This document shows positions 18,710 through 28,448 of a DNA stretch of 41,847 nucleotides, one piece after another. Source of the stretch: an uncultured Selenomonadales bacterium (GTDB taxonomy: Bacteria > Bacillota > Negativicutes > Selenomonadales > Selenomonadaceae); the NCBI GenBank assembly GCA_946408105.1, contig CAMJQS010000004.1, forward strand, positions 1 through 41,847, given 5' to 3'. Each line of letters starts with the position of its first letter. Within the stretch, counting starts at the first letter, position 1. Both the position numbers and the translations under genes were made by a program. Below the pieces are notes generated by a model. The model made no database searches and was not told the DNA's origin. It saw only the letters and a list, made by a program, of their open reading frames with translations.

Positions 18710-20434
18710 ATGCTCAAGGAGAGAATAAATTTTTTCGCGGAAAGTTACGCGGCACACAAGCGGGCGTTTTTGTTCGTTGCAATCGGCTCTTTAATCTGCG
18801 CGGGGCTCGGTCTCTTGTCGCCCATGCTGATTCGTCACGTCATGGACGAACTTTTGCCGCACGGCATTTCGGCGGAGATGATTTTGACGGCGGGCGCACT
18901 CTTGATGATTTACGCGGCGTCTTACTTCCTCAATTACAAAATCGAAGTCGTCGGTCGCGGCATGGGCGCGAAAATCGAATTCACCATGCGCGAAAAACTT
19001 TTCCGTCATCTGTTGCGCATGGGCTATTCTTTCTACGACAACGCGCAAAGCGGACAGCTTCTCTCGCGGCTCGTCAACGACATTTCCGAAGTCGGCAACT
19101 TGATGTTCGCAATCCCTCATCTGTTTATAATTTGCTCGATAACTTTGCTCGGCTCGGCCGCGCTGCTTTTTTATCTGAATTGGCAGCTGGCGACGGTCGT
19201 GACGGCTCTGTTGATTTTTAAAACGTTCACGACGATTAAACTTAACGGCGACATGAAAAAAATGTTCATGCAGGCGCGACAAAACACGGGCGACTTAAGC
19301 GGACAAATCGCGGAAAGCTTGCAGGGCATTCGTCTCGTAAAAATTTTCGGCTGCGAAGAAAAAGAACTCAACAAAATGCTCTGCGCGGGAGAAAATCTTT
19401 TGTCCGTGCAGAAAAAATCTTTCCAAACCGTCGGCAAACTTCACGGCGGCGTAGATTTTTTTTCCAACGTCGTAAACTTGGCGATAATAATTTTGGGCGG
19501 CGCGTTGATAAGTTTGGGCGCAATGACAATCAGCGACCTGGTTGCGTTCCTTTTGTACATGATGCTTTGCATGCGGCCGGTCTTCCAGCTGATGATGTTG
19601 ACGGAAGTTTATCAGCGGGGCATGGCGGGCGTCGAACGTTATCGCGAACTGATGAATCTTCCCGAATCGAACGAACTTTCAGCGGAGCGCGTGACAAAAC
19701 TCGACAGCGCGTCGGCGATTGAATTTTCTCACGTAAATTTCGGCTACGAAAATAATTCGCCGATTTTTAACGATTTTAACTTGAGCATTGCGGCGGGCGA
19801 ACACGTCGGGATTGTCGGCATGACCGGCGGCGGCAAAACGACTTTGTGCGAACTTTTGCTTGGAATGTACGACCTCGACGGCGGAAAAATTTCTATCGAC
19901 GGCCGCGACATCAAAACTGTAAAGACGGACAGCCTGCGCCGCGAAGTCGGAATGATTCAGCAGGATACGTTCCTTTTTTCCGCCAGCGTCCGCGACAACA
20001 TTGCTTACGGCAGAGAGGACGCAACCGACGAAGAAATTTTTGAGGCGGCCAAACTTGCCGAAGCCCACGAATTTATTTCCGGACTGCCCAAAGGCTACGA
20101 TACTTTTGTCGGCGAACGCGGCGTAAAATTGAGCGGCGGACAGAAACAGAGAATTGCAATCGCCCGAATGTTTTTGCGCAATCCGAAAATTTTAATCCTC
20201 GACGAAGCAACTTCAGCCCTCGACAACGAAACCGAACGCCAAATCCAACGCGCCATGCAAAAACTTTCAGAGAATCGCACGACGATAACCGTCGCTCATC
20301 GTCTTGCGACCGTCCGAAACTCCAACAGGATTTTGGTTTTGGAACACGGAAATATCACCGAGGAAGGCACGCACGAAAATTTGATGGCGCGTCGCGGCGT
20401 TTACTACAACTTGTCCACGAACGCCGCCGCTTAA
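18710..20434 (+). CDS. ABC exporter, fused membrane and ATPase domains (half transporter)
   Basis: This 574-residue half transporter has an N-terminal six-helix exporter domain (about residues 15-300) and a C-terminal ATPase. The ATPase shows GMTGGGKTT (Walker A, 370-378), LSGGQKQR (signature, 474-481), ILILDEATSALD (Walker B, Asp498 and Glu499) and a switch His in TVAHR. Two copies would make the working pump; no second half transporter is adjacent, so a homodimer is likely. It lies behind marR in one transcript, which suggests drug or lipid-like toxic compound export. The ATG at 18710 has AAGGAG at a 9-base spacing; a TTG six bases earlier is too close to that site. Confidence 0.93.
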   Translation: MLKERINFFAESYAAHKRAFLFVAIGSLICAGLGLLSPMLIRHVMDELLPHGISAEMILTAGALLMIYAASYFLNYKIEVVGRGMGAKIEFTMREKLFRHLLRMGYSFYDNAQSGQLLSRLVNDISEVGNLMFAIPHLFIICSITLLGSAALLFYLNWQLATVVTALLIFKTFTTIKLNGDMKKMFMQARQNTGDLSGQIAESLQGIRLVKIFGCEEKELNKMLCAGENLLSVQKKSFQTVGKLHGGVDFFSNVVNLAIIILGGALISLGAMTISDLVAFLLYMMLCMRPVFQLMMLTEVYQRGMAGVERYRELMNLPESNELSAERVTKLDSASAIEFSHVNFGYENNSPIFNDFNLSIAAGEHVGIVGMTGGGKTTLCELLLGMYDLDGGKISIDGRDIKTVKTDSLRREVGMIQQDTFLFSASVRDNIAYGREDATDEEIFEAAKLAEAHEFISGLPKGYDTFVGERGVKLSGGQKQRIAIARMFLRNPKILILDEATSALDNETERQIQRAMQKLSENRTTITVAHRLATVRNSNRILVLEHGNITEEGTHENLMARRGVYYNLSTNAAA

Positions 20435-20435
20435 C

Positions 20436-20464
20436 TTGATAAAAAATTTTTTCGCGAATATAAT
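20436..20464 (+). promoter_or_regulatory. Promoter of pcrA
   Basis: TTGATA (20436-20441), exactly 17 bases, then TATAAT (20459-20464). The -35 begins 2 bases after the ABC exporter stop, so pcrA-ligA can be transcribed independently of marR. Confidence 0.75.
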
Positions 20465-20491
20465 TGCTCAAGACTGAAAGGAGGCTCTCCC

Positions 20492-22735
20492 TTGAATCTT
20501 GAGCAAAATTTTTTTGACACGACGAAAATTTTTAAAGACTTGAATCCTCAACAACGCGCGGCGGTCAATCATCTCGAAGGACCTCTTTTGATAATGGCGG
20601 GCGCGGGCTCCGGCAAGACGCGCGTTTTGACTTGTCGAATCGCAAATTTAATCGCGCAAGGAATTTCTCCGTGGAATATTTTGGCGATAACTTTCACGAA
20701 CAAGGCCGCCAACGAAATGAAATCCCGCGCGGAAAAATTAATCGGCTCGCCCGCAAAAAATATCGTCTTGAGCACGTTCCATTCTTTTTGCGCACGGCTT
20801 CTGCGAAGAGAAATTCACGTCACGGAAAAATTTAACGGCAACTTTGCGATTTACGACGTGGGCGACAGCAAAAATTTAATCAAGCAGTGCATAATGGAAT
20901 TGGATTTGAACGTCGATTTTTTTTCAAACGTCAACTTGAAAATTTCCGACTTAAAAAATAATCTCGTCGACCCCGAACACTGCCGCGAAAAAATTTTCGG
21001 CGACGATTCTGCTTACAAGTTCAACGTCCAAAAAATTTACGCGCTCTATCAGAAAAAGTTGCAGGCGAACAACGCGCTGGACTTCGACGACTTGATTTTT
21101 TTTGCCGTGAAAATTTTTAAAGAGCACCCCGAAATTTTGGAGAAATATCAAGAGCGTTTCCAATATATTTCCGTCGACGAATACCAGGACACGAACGTTG
21201 CGCAATATGTTTTGACAAATCTTTTGGCCGACAAATACAAAAATCTTTGCGTGGTCGGCGACGCTGACCAATCGATTTACGGCTGGCGCGGCGCGGACAT
21301 GCGCAACATTTTAAATTTCGAGCGCGATTATCCCGAAGCGCGCGTTATAAAGCTTGAACAAAATTATCGTTCGACGAAAACGATTTTGACTGCGGCCAAC
21401 GCCGTCATAAAAAATAATATCGAACGCAAGCCGAAAAATCTTTGGACGGAAAACGAGAGCGGCGAAAAAATTCGTTTCGTTCACTGCATGAACGACGGAG
21501 AAGAGGCGTTCGTCGTCGCGCAAGAAATTCAGCGGCTCGTTTACCACGAAAATTTTACTTACAACGACATCGCCCTGCTTTATCGCACGAACGCCCAATC
21601 GCGCTTGTTCGAGGAAATATTTATGCGGGCGGGCATTCCCTACGTCATCATCGGCGGCCTGAAATTTTACGACCGCAAAGAGATTAAAGACATCACGGCT
21701 TATCTGCACGTCACGGCCAACCCGCGCGACAACATTCACCTTCTGCGGATAATCAACACGCCGCGGCGCGGAATCGGCACGACGAATTTAAATCGGCTGT
21801 CGGCTTTCGCGGACGATTACGGGCTGTCGATTTTGGAAGTCGTCGCCGACGAAAATCTTTTAAAGCAGGTCGACGGGCTCACTCCGAGATTTCGAGCCGC
21901 CGTCAGAAATTTTGCGGCAATGATGATGAGCTTTACCGAATCCGCGAAAAATTTTTCCGTCGACGAGCTGATTAAAATTATTCTTAAAGAGTCGGGTTAT
22001 CTGAAAATGTTGCGCGAAGACAGAGAGAACGGCAAGCAGGAAAATACTTCGCGCGAAGAAAATTTGGGCGAGTTCATCGGCAGCGCGAAAGAATTTGTCG
22101 AGCAATACCCTCACGGCACGCTGGAAGATTTTTTGAATCACGTCGCTTTGATAACCGATTTGGATACCGTCAACGAAAACGAATCGCTCGTGAAGCTGAT
22201 GACCGTGCACGCCGCCAAAGGTTTGGAGTTCCCCGCGGTGTTCGTCGTCGGCATGGAAGAAAAACTTTTTCCGCACGCAAATTCTTTGGACAGCAGAAGA
22301 GATTTGGAGGAGGAGCGGCGCGCTTGCTACGTCGCCTTGACCCGCGCCGAGAAAAAACTTTACATCACGGCGGCGGCTTCGCGAATGTTTTTCGGCAACA
22401 TTAAAAGGCAAGAAATTTCTCGTTTCGTTAAAGAAATTCCCGCGGCTTGTCTTGCCGGTGACGTGGCCGCTTTGCCAAAGAAAAAAATTTCGCCGCCCAA
22501 AGTTCAATCGACTTACAGGCCGCCGACGGCTTATCGCAGTCCTCAAATAAAACCCGCCGCAAAAAAATCTTCGCCGCTCGAAAATTGGCACGTCGGCGAC
22601 AGAATCAACCATAACAAATTCGGGTTCGGCACAGTCGTCGAAGTCAAAGGCGATAACATCACGGTTGCTTTCGCCAATCCCGAATTCGGCACAAAAATTC
22701 TCAATTCGACAATCGCGCCGATTAACAGACTTTAA
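20492..22735 (+). CDS. pcrA: ATP-dependent DNA helicase PcrA/UvrD
   Basis: This 747-residue superfamily 1A 3'-5' helicase acts in nucleotide excision repair, replication restart and removal of RecA or stalled polymerases. It has AGAGSGKT (Walker A, 36-43), VDEYQDTN (motif II, from residue 228), QSIYGWRGAD (motif III), TVHAAKGLEFPAVFV (motif V) and VALTRAEKKL (motif VI). The C-terminal about 50 residues (HNKFGFGTVVEVKG) form the Tudor-like tail known from PcrA, which contacts RNA polymerase in Bacillus. The start is TTG behind AAAGGAGG. ligA follows after 13 bases, the common Firmicute pcrA-ligA pair. Confidence 0.97.
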   Translation: MNLEQNFFDTTKIFKDLNPQQRAAVNHLEGPLLIMAGAGSGKTRVLTCRIANLIAQGISPWNILAITFTNKAANEMKSRAEKLIGSPAKNIVLSTFHSFCARLLRREIHVTEKFNGNFAIYDVGDSKNLIKQCIMELDLNVDFFSNVNLKISDLKNNLVDPEHCREKIFGDDSAYKFNVQKIYALYQKKLQANNALDFDDLIFFAVKIFKEHPEILEKYQERFQYISVDEYQDTNVAQYVLTNLLADKYKNLCVVGDADQSIYGWRGADMRNILNFERDYPEARVIKLEQNYRSTKTILTAANAVIKNNIERKPKNLWTENESGEKIRFVHCMNDGEEAFVVAQEIQRLVYHENFTYNDIALLYRTNAQSRLFEEIFMRAGIPYVIIGGLKFYDRKEIKDITAYLHVTANPRDNIHLLRIINTPRRGIGTTNLNRLSAFADDYGLSILEVVADENLLKQVDGLTPRFRAAVRNFAAMMMSFTESAKNFSVDELIKIILKESGYLKMLREDRENGKQENTSREENLGEFIGSAKEFVEQYPHGTLEDFLNHVALITDLDTVNENESLVKLMTVHAAKGLEFPAVFVVGMEEKLFPHANSLDSRRDLEEERRACYVALTRAEKKLYITAAASRMFFGNIKRQEISRFVKEIPAACLAGDVAALPKKKISPPKVQSTYRPPTAYRSPQIKPAAKKSSPLENWHVGDRINHNKFGFGTVVEVKGDNITVAFANPEFGTKILNSTIAPINRL

Positions 22736-22748
22736 GCAGGTGAGCTTC

Positions 22749-24767
22749 ATGGAAATTTCTAAAGTCAAAGCGGAACTTTTGCAGTTGCGCAAGGAAATTC
22801 GTCGGCACAACAAAAAATATTACGAACTGGACGCGCCCGAAATTTCCGATTACGAATACGACAAGCTGATGACGCGGCTGAAAGATTTGGAGGCGGCTTA
22901 TCCCGAATTCGTCACGGCGACTTCCCCGACGCAAACTGTCGGCGGCGCGGCTCGTCGCGAAGCCGGAAAACTCGTGGCGCACGATGTCCCCATGCTTTCG
23001 TTGCAGGATGTCTTCACCCGCGCGGACGTAGAAAATTTTATCAACGACGCAACGGAAAAACTCGACGCGCCCGAATTCGTCGTGGAGGAAAAAATCGACG
23101 GGCTGTCGTTGGCTTTGCGTTACGTCGACGGAAAATTGACGCAGGCAATCACGCGCGGCGACGGAATTAATCAAGGCGAGGACGTCACGGAAAACGCGCG
23201 GGTGATTGATGATGTCGTTCAAAGTTTGGTCGACGCGCCGAAATATTTTGAGATTCGCGGCGAAGTTTACATGACGCGGAAAAATTTTTTGGCGGTCAAC
23301 GCGCGACAAGAAAAACTCGGTCTGAAAATTTTCGCGAACCCAAGAAATTGCGCGGCGGGCACTCTTCGCCAGCTCGACAGCAGAATCGTCCGCGAAAGAA
23401 AACTTTCAATGTTTGTTTTCAATCTGCAGAAACTAATCCCCAGTCCCCAGTCCCCAGTCCCTACCAGCCACGTCGACGCTTACAACTTCATGGCGCGCAA
23501 CGGCATAAAAATTATTCACGCGTACAAAGTCTGCAAAACTTTCGACGAGGTTTGGCGGGCGATTGAGGAAATCGGCACGCGGCGAGAAAATCTCGACTAC
23601 GACATCGACGGCGCGGTCGTCAAGATAAATTCTTTTGCGCAACGCGAACAACTCGGCGCGACAAGCAAATTTCCGCGCTGGGCTGTCGCGTACAAATATC
23701 CGCCCGACGAACGCGAAACCGTTTTGCGGAAAATTGAATTGAGCGTCGGGCGCACGGGAAGAATCACTCCGACGGCGATTTTCGACGCGGTGAACTTGAA
23801 CGGCACGAAGGTCGAACGCGCGACTTTGCACAACCAAGATTTTATCGACGCGCTGGACGTCCGAATCGGCGACACGATTAAAGTTTACAAGAGCGGCGAA
23901 ATTATTCCGCGCGTGAGCGGCGTCGTTAAGTCGAAGCGTCCGGAAAAATCTGCGCCGTTCAAATTCCCCGACACGTGCCCCGCCTGCAACCACAAACTCG
24001 AACGCGAGGAGGCCGCCGCCGATTTTCGCTGCGTCAATCCGAACTGCCCCGCGCAACTCGAAAATCATCTGCTCAATTTCGTCGGCCGCAACGCGATGGA
24101 CATCAAAGGCCTCGGCGAAACTTCCATTCCGAAATTAATTTCCGAAGGCCTCGTGAAAAATGTTGCCGACGTTTACAAACTTCACACACACCGCGACGAA
24201 TTGCTTGCAAAAAAAATTTTCGGGCTTGCGAAGGCGACGGACAAAATTTTGGCGGCGATTGAAGAGAGCAAAAAAAATTCGCCCGCAAAACTTTTGACGG
24301 GCTTGGGGATTTTCGGCGTGGGCGGCGCGGCGGCTCGTGATTTGATTGAACATTTCGGCGGCCTGGAAAAACTTTCGGCGGCGACTGAAGATGAACTTCA
24401 GCAGGTGGCGGACATCGGCTCGGTCACTGCGCGCCACGTCAGAGAATTTTTTGACGACGCGGACAATCTTAAAATTTTAAAGGAGTTGACGGACATGGGC
24501 TTGACGGTCGAGCAGGAAGAAAAAATTTTCGCGGAAGACTCACCCGTCGCGGGAAAAATTTTTGTCTTGACGGGCAAGCTGGAAAAATACACGCGCGAGG
24601 CGGCAGGCGAACTTATCACGGCACGCGGCGGAAAAGTTGCAAGCTCGGTCAGCAAGAAAACCGATTACGTTATCGCGGGCGAAAAGCCCGGCTCCAAACT
24701 CAAGAAGGCGACGGAGCTCGGAATAAAAATTTTGAGCGAAGACGACTTCGAGAAGCTTTTGTCATAA
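22749..24767 (+). CDS. ligA: NAD-dependent DNA ligase
   Basis: LigA seals nicks in replication and repair using NAD. At 672 residues it is full length. It shows the Ia domain N-terminus, the adenylation motif EEKIDGLSL (Lys115), a four-Cys zinc finger (CPACNHKL and CVNPNCPAQ), helix-hairpin-helix repeats and a C-terminal BRCT domain (GKIFVLTGKLEK to KILSEDDFEKLL). The ATG at 22749 is chosen because MEISKVKAEL matches the family start; the frame is open further upstream inside pcrA. An odd feature is an in-frame run of heptanucleotides at 23438-23461 that encodes a Ser/Pro/Gln-rich insertion in a normally variable loop near residues 230-238. Confidence 0.97.
   Translation: MEISKVKAELLQLRKEIRRHNKKYYELDAPEISDYEYDKLMTRLKDLEAAYPEFVTATSPTQTVGGAARREAGKLVAHDVPMLSLQDVFTRADVENFINDATEKLDAPEFVVEEKIDGLSLALRYVDGKLTQAITRGDGINQGEDVTENARVIDDVVQSLVDAPKYFEIRGEVYMTRKNFLAVNARQEKLGLKIFANPRNCAAGTLRQLDSRIVRERKLSMFVFNLQKLIPSPQSPVPTSHVDAYNFMARNGIKIIHAYKVCKTFDEVWRAIEEIGTRRENLDYDIDGAVVKINSFAQREQLGATSKFPRWAVAYKYPPDERETVLRKIELSVGRTGRITPTAIFDAVNLNGTKVERATLHNQDFIDALDVRIGDTIKVYKSGEIIPRVSGVVKSKRPEKSAPFKFPDTCPACNHKLEREEAAADFRCVNPNCPAQLENHLLNFVGRNAMDIKGLGETSIPKLISEGLVKNVADVYKLHTHRDELLAKKIFGLAKATDKILAAIEESKKNSPAKLLTGLGIFGVGGAAARDLIEHFGGLEKLSAATEDELQQVADIGSVTARHVREFFDDADNLKILKELTDMGLTVEQEEKIFAEDSPVAGKIFVLTGKLEKYTREAAGELITARGGKVASSVSKKTDYVIAGEKPGSKLKKATELGIKILSEDDFEKLLS
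23438..23461 (+). repeat. CCCCAGT heptanucleotide tandem repeat inside ligA
   Basis: Three perfect CCCCAGT units (23438-23458) are followed by a partial CCC. They sit inside the ligA reading frame and encode a Pro-Ser-Pro-Gln-Ser-Pro stretch. A one-unit change would shift the frame of an essential gene. Confidence 0.9.
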
Positions 24768-24807
24768 AAAAAATTTCCCGCAGGATTTTTCCCGCGGGAT
24801 TTTTTTT
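24766..24807. terminator. Bidirectional terminator between ligA and flhA
   Basis: TCCCGC (24776-24781) pairs with GCGGGA (24794-24799) across a 12-base loop. Eight A lie on the left and eight T on the right, which serves both the ligA and the flagellar transcripts. Confidence 0.8.
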
Positions 24808-24815
24808 GCGTTGAT

Positions 24816-26903
24816 TTAAATTTTGACGACGCCGATAATTTGAATCTCAACCGACTGATCAATTTCGGCGTGAGAAACAATCGTGAGGCCTTGAACGGAA
24901 CGCGCGACGAGTTTGCGGAAGTAAAGACGAACGGCGGGGCTCGTCAACACGACGGCGGAGTAGCCTTGGTTGGCGAGCTTTTCCGTTTCCTTGTTCAGCG
25001 AAGCAATCATGCGGCGCATCGAGTCCGGGTCGAGGCTGACGTAAGAGCCGTGGTCTGTGCGCTGAATGCTGCCGACAATCCGATTTTCCAACGCAGGGTC
25101 GAGCGTGATACACGGCAAAACATTTCCTTGAACGACTTGCTGCGTGATTTGTCTGCCCATGGCGTGGCGCACGTATTCCGTCAAAATTTCGGGGTCTTTC
25201 GTGGCGCGCCCGTAATCGGCGAGCACTTCCATAATCGTGGCCATATCGCGAATCGAAACGCGTTCGTTGAGCAAGTTGGCCAAAACTTTTTGAATTTCGC
25301 CGATGCCCAAAAGTTCGGGGACAACTTCGTCGACGAGCCCGCGATTGGATTTTGCGAGGTTGTCGACGAGGTTTTGAGTTTCTTGGCGGCCGAGAATTTC
25401 CGAAGCGTGTTGCTTGATAATTTCTGTTAAGTGCGTGGCGAGAACCGACACCGCGTCGACGACGGTATAACCGCTGAGCTCTGCCTGTTCGCGTTGCGCT
25501 TCGGGAATCCACAGGGCGGGCAGTCCGAAGGCCGGCTCCACCGTTTCAATGCCGGGAATTTCTTCAAAGACCGTGCCGGAGTTCATCGCCAAGAAGTGGT
25601 CGAGCATGAGTTCGCCGCGTGCAATTTCCATGCCCTTTAACTTGATGATGTAAGCGTTCGGTTTGATTTGAATGTTATCGCGGATACGAATCGTCGGGAC
25701 GACCAAGCCGAGTTCGAGGGCGCATTGTCGACGAATCATAACGATACGGTCGAGCAAGTCGCCGCCCTGCCCCGTGTCGACGAGCGGAATCAACGAGTAA
25801 CCGATTTCCAATTCCATGGGGTCGACCTGCAGCAGCGAGATAATATTTTCGGGGCGCGTGGCCTCCGTTTTTTCTTTAGCCTGCTGCTGTTCCTCTTTGA
25901 CTTCTTCGGGCACGATATTTTTCTTGTGCAAGCTGTAGCCGATGAACGCGCAGATGAGAGCCAGCGACGCGAACGGTATGCCGGGCAAGCCGGGGACGAT
26001 TGACAGCATGAACAGGACGCCCGTGTTGATGAAGAAAATTCTTTCGTTGTTGAAAAGTTGCTTAACGAGGTCGGCACCGAGGTTTCCTTCAGAGGCGGCA
26101 CGCGTGACGATGATACCTGTCGCCGTGGAAATTAACAGCGCGGGAATTTGGCTTACGAGACCTTCGCCGACGGTTAGCAGTGTGTAAGTTTGCAGAGCGG
26201 TCGCGGCGTCCATGTCCTTTTGCACCATGCCGATGATGAAGCCGCCGCCGATATTAATCAACATGATGATAATCGCGGCGATTGCGTCGCCTTTGACGAA
26301 CTTTGAGGCACCGTCCATCGCGCCGAAGAAATCCGCCTCGCGCTGAATTTTCGTGCGGCGTGCTTTTGCCTCCTCGTCGGTTATCGCGCCCTGGTTCAAG
26401 TCCGCGTCGATTGCCATTTGCTTACCGGGCATTGCGTCCAACGTGAAACGCGCAGAAACTTCAGCGACGCGCTCGGAGCCTTTGGTTATGACGATAAAAT
26501 TTATGATAACCAAGATGATAAACATGATGAAGCCGACGACGGGATTGCCGCCGACGACGAAATTTCCGAACGCCGTAATGACTTCGCCCGCGTAACCGTT
26601 AATCAAAATCAACCGCGTCGAGGAAATGTTCAAAGCCAATCGGAAAAGCGTCGTCACCAGGAGCAACGACGGGAAGACGGACAAGTCCAGAGCCTCCTCG
26701 TTGTAAATCGCGCTCATGATGACGACCAGGGCGATTGTGATGTTCAAACAGATGAGCAAGTCCAAAAGCGCAGTCGGCAACGGGATAATCATCATGATAA
26801 CAATCATGACGAGCGTCACGGCGATTATAACGTCGCTGTACTTTTGGATAATCGAGCCGAGTGTTCGCGGTTCGCTTTCTAAAATATCTGCGGGTGCGGG
26901 CAT
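24816..26903 (-). CDS. flhA: Flagellar biosynthesis protein FlhA
   Basis: FlhA forms the nonameric ring of the flagellar type III export gate. It couples proton flow to export and docks chaperone-substrate complexes with its cytoplasmic domain. The N-terminal half has about eight membrane segments, with LFRLALNISSTRLIL and the FHIPEP-type cytoplasmic loop (KGSERVAEVSARFTLDAMPGKQMAIDADLN). The C-terminal half is the soluble substrate-docking domain. Length is 695 residues. The ATG at 26903 lies 6 bases after GAGGT; an ATG at 26909 directly abuts it. It is the last gene of the operon: flhF and flhG, often next in Firmicutes, are missing and ligA is convergent. Confidence 0.98.
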   Translation of the reverse strand: MPAPADILESEPRTLGSIIQKYSDVIIAVTLVMIVIMMIIPLPTALLDLLICLNITIALVVIMSAIYNEEALDLSVFPSLLLVTTLFRLALNISSTRLILINGYAGEVITAFGNFVVGGNPVVGFIMFIILVIINFIVITKGSERVAEVSARFTLDAMPGKQMAIDADLNQGAITDEEAKARRTKIQREADFFGAMDGASKFVKGDAIAAIIIMLINIGGGFIIGMVQKDMDAATALQTYTLLTVGEGLVSQIPALLISTATGIIVTRAASEGNLGADLVKQLFNNERIFFINTGVLFMLSIVPGLPGIPFASLALICAFIGYSLHKKNIVPEEVKEEQQQAKEKTEATRPENIISLLQVDPMELEIGYSLIPLVDTGQGGDLLDRIVMIRRQCALELGLVVPTIRIRDNIQIKPNAYIIKLKGMEIARGELMLDHFLAMNSGTVFEEIPGIETVEPAFGLPALWIPEAQREQAELSGYTVVDAVSVLATHLTEIIKQHASEILGRQETQNLVDNLAKSNRGLVDEVVPELLGIGEIQKVLANLLNERVSIRDMATIMEVLADYGRATKDPEILTEYVRHAMGRQITQQVVQGNVLPCITLDPALENRIVGSIQRTDHGSYVSLDPDSMRRMIASLNKETEKLANQGYSAVVLTSPAVRLYFRKLVARSVQGLTIVSHAEIDQSVEIQIIGVVKI

Positions 26904-26928
26904 AATCATACCTCAATTCAAATTTTGT

Positions 26929-27297
26929 CTAATCCTCTTGACCGGCACGAATACACAATTCTTTTATCGTATCGAAGATAGAAACCTTAGCTTGCTCGGA
27001 ATTCAATTCCTCAAGGAGTTTTTCCTTCGGATAATGACTTAAAAAGCAGGAGAACATTTTATCAGAGTCTTGCTCCATTATGCCGACTTGCAAACGCCAT
27101 TCGTCCTCGTGAATCAAATCTTTCACGATGATAATATGCGCAAGAAGAGAACTGCGCGGCACGTCAAAGCAAACATGAGCCGGGAAGTTCCTTTGCTCAA
27201 TCAAAACTCTGCAAGCCTTCTCGATAAGCTTCCGCGTTAAGTCGTCCGGCTTTGAATCTTCCTTCTTTCTCCAAAAAGCAAAATCCTTAATGTTCAT
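26929..27297 (-). CDS. Unknown 122-residue protein in flagellar operon between flhB and flhA
   Basis: I do not recognise a family. The small soluble protein starts at ATG (MNIKDFAFWRKKE) behind AGGGTG. It begins 11 bases after flhB and ends 25 bases before flhA, so it is co-transcribed and probably linked to export or motility. The sequence is mixed alpha/beta with a charged N-terminus and a segment HIIIVKDLIHEDEWRLQVGIM. There is no signal peptide or membrane helix. In standard flhB-flhA arrangements nothing lies at this place. A type III export chaperone-like role is possible from size and position, but no motif supports it. Confidence 0.78.
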   Translation of the reverse strand: MNIKDFAFWRKKEDSKPDDLTRKLIEKACRVLIEQRNFPAHVCFDVPRSSLLAHIIIVKDLIHEDEWRLQVGIMEQDSDKMFSCFLSHYPKEKLLEELNSEQAKVSIFDTIKELCIRAGQED

Positions 27298-27308
27298 AGT
27301 TTCACCCT

Positions 27309-28448
27309 TTAAGCAACTTTGCGGTGCTTGATTCGATAGACGTAAGCGAGAATTTCTGCGACGGCTTGATAAAGTTCGGAAGGAACGGAGCCGCCCACTT
27401 CGACGCTCTCGTAAAGTGCGCGCGCCACGGGTTTGTTCTCGACGATCATCACGTGATGTTCGCGGGCAATCTCTTTGATTCTTTCGGCGACGAGGTCTTG
27501 ACCTTTTGCAACGACGGTCGGCGCAATCATTCCTTTTTTGTAGCTGAGCGCAACCGCCAAATGCGTCGGGTTCGTGATGATGACGTCGGCTTTTGGCACT
27601 TCCTGCATCATGCGCTGCATTGCCATTTGCCGCTGCTTTTGTTTAATCTTGCCTTTGATTTGCGGGTCGCCTTCCATTTGCTTGAACTCGTCTTTGACTT
27701 CCTGCTTGCTCATCATCAAGTCTTGCGTCGTCTGCCACTTTTGATAAGCGTAGTCCGCCGCCGCCATTATCATTATCACGCCGATAACTTGAAACGCCAT
27801 TGTGAAGATAACGTCCGCGGCCGTCGCCAAAGATTGTGGCAGGTCGAAGAAAATAAATTGCGGCAAGAGAGGAATTTGGTCTTTCAAATAAAGATAAAGA
27901 AAATATCCGATGACGACGATTTTAAAAAGCGATTTGAAAAGCTCGACGATTGACCGCTTGGAAAAAATTCTTCCGAAGCCGTTAATCGGGTTGAGGTTTT
28001 CAAGTTTCGGCTCAAGTTTTTCCGTCGACAGCATTAAGCCGACTTGGAAAAGATTTATCGCAAGCCCGACAATCATTATCGAAAACATGACGGGCATAAC
28101 CGTTTTTGCCAAAAGAATCATTATCCCGATAAAAAGTTCGGAGATTGCCTCGGTCGACGTTGTGTTCGACAGGTGCGAATAAAGATAAACCGTGTACTCG
28201 GCGATGTTGCCGTAAATGAATTCCCACAAGACGCGCAGAATCGTAAAGCCGATTAACAGGACGAACGCCGTATTGAGTTCTTGGCTGCGCGCGACTTGAC
28301 CTTTCTTGCGGGCGTCTTCGCGCTTCTTGGCGGTCGGCTCTTCGGATTTTTCGCCGTCGAAGCGTTGCAGGTCGAAGACAAAATTTTTTAAATCGTCGTC
28401 AAGGGGCAAGGGCTTTGAGGGCAATGGAAATGTTCGCGTACATTTCAT
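27309..28448 (-). CDS. flhB: Flagellar export switch protein FlhB
   Basis: FlhB is the export-gate protein that switches substrate class from rod/hook to filament after self-cleavage. It has four membrane helices and a cytoplasmic tail with the autocleavage motif NPTH (Asn293 when counted from 28448). The family N-terminus FVFDLQRFDGEKSEEPTAKKREDARKKGQ is present. The start is uncertain. The ATG at 28448 adds about 23 residues and overlaps fliR by 50 bases, with only a weak ribosome site. The TTG at 28409 would give an N-terminus more like that of relatives and an 11-base overlap. Either way translation is coupled to fliR. Confidence 0.95.
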   Translation of the reverse strand: MKCTRTFPLPSKPLPLDDDLKNFVFDLQRFDGEKSEEPTAKKREDARKKGQVARSQELNTAFVLLIGFTILRVLWEFIYGNIAEYTVYLYSHLSNTTSTEAISELFIGIMILLAKTVMPVMFSIMIVGLAINLFQVGLMLSTEKLEPKLENLNPINGFGRIFSKRSIVELFKSLFKIVVIGYFLYLYLKDQIPLLPQFIFFDLPQSLATAADVIFTMAFQVIGVIMIMAAADYAYQKWQTTQDLMMSKQEVKDEFKQMEGDPQIKGKIKQKQRQMAMQRMMQEVPKADVIITNPTHLAVALSYKKGMIAPTVVAKGQDLVAERIKEIAREHHVMIVENKPVARALYESVEVGGSVPSELYQAVAEILAYVYRIKHRKVA

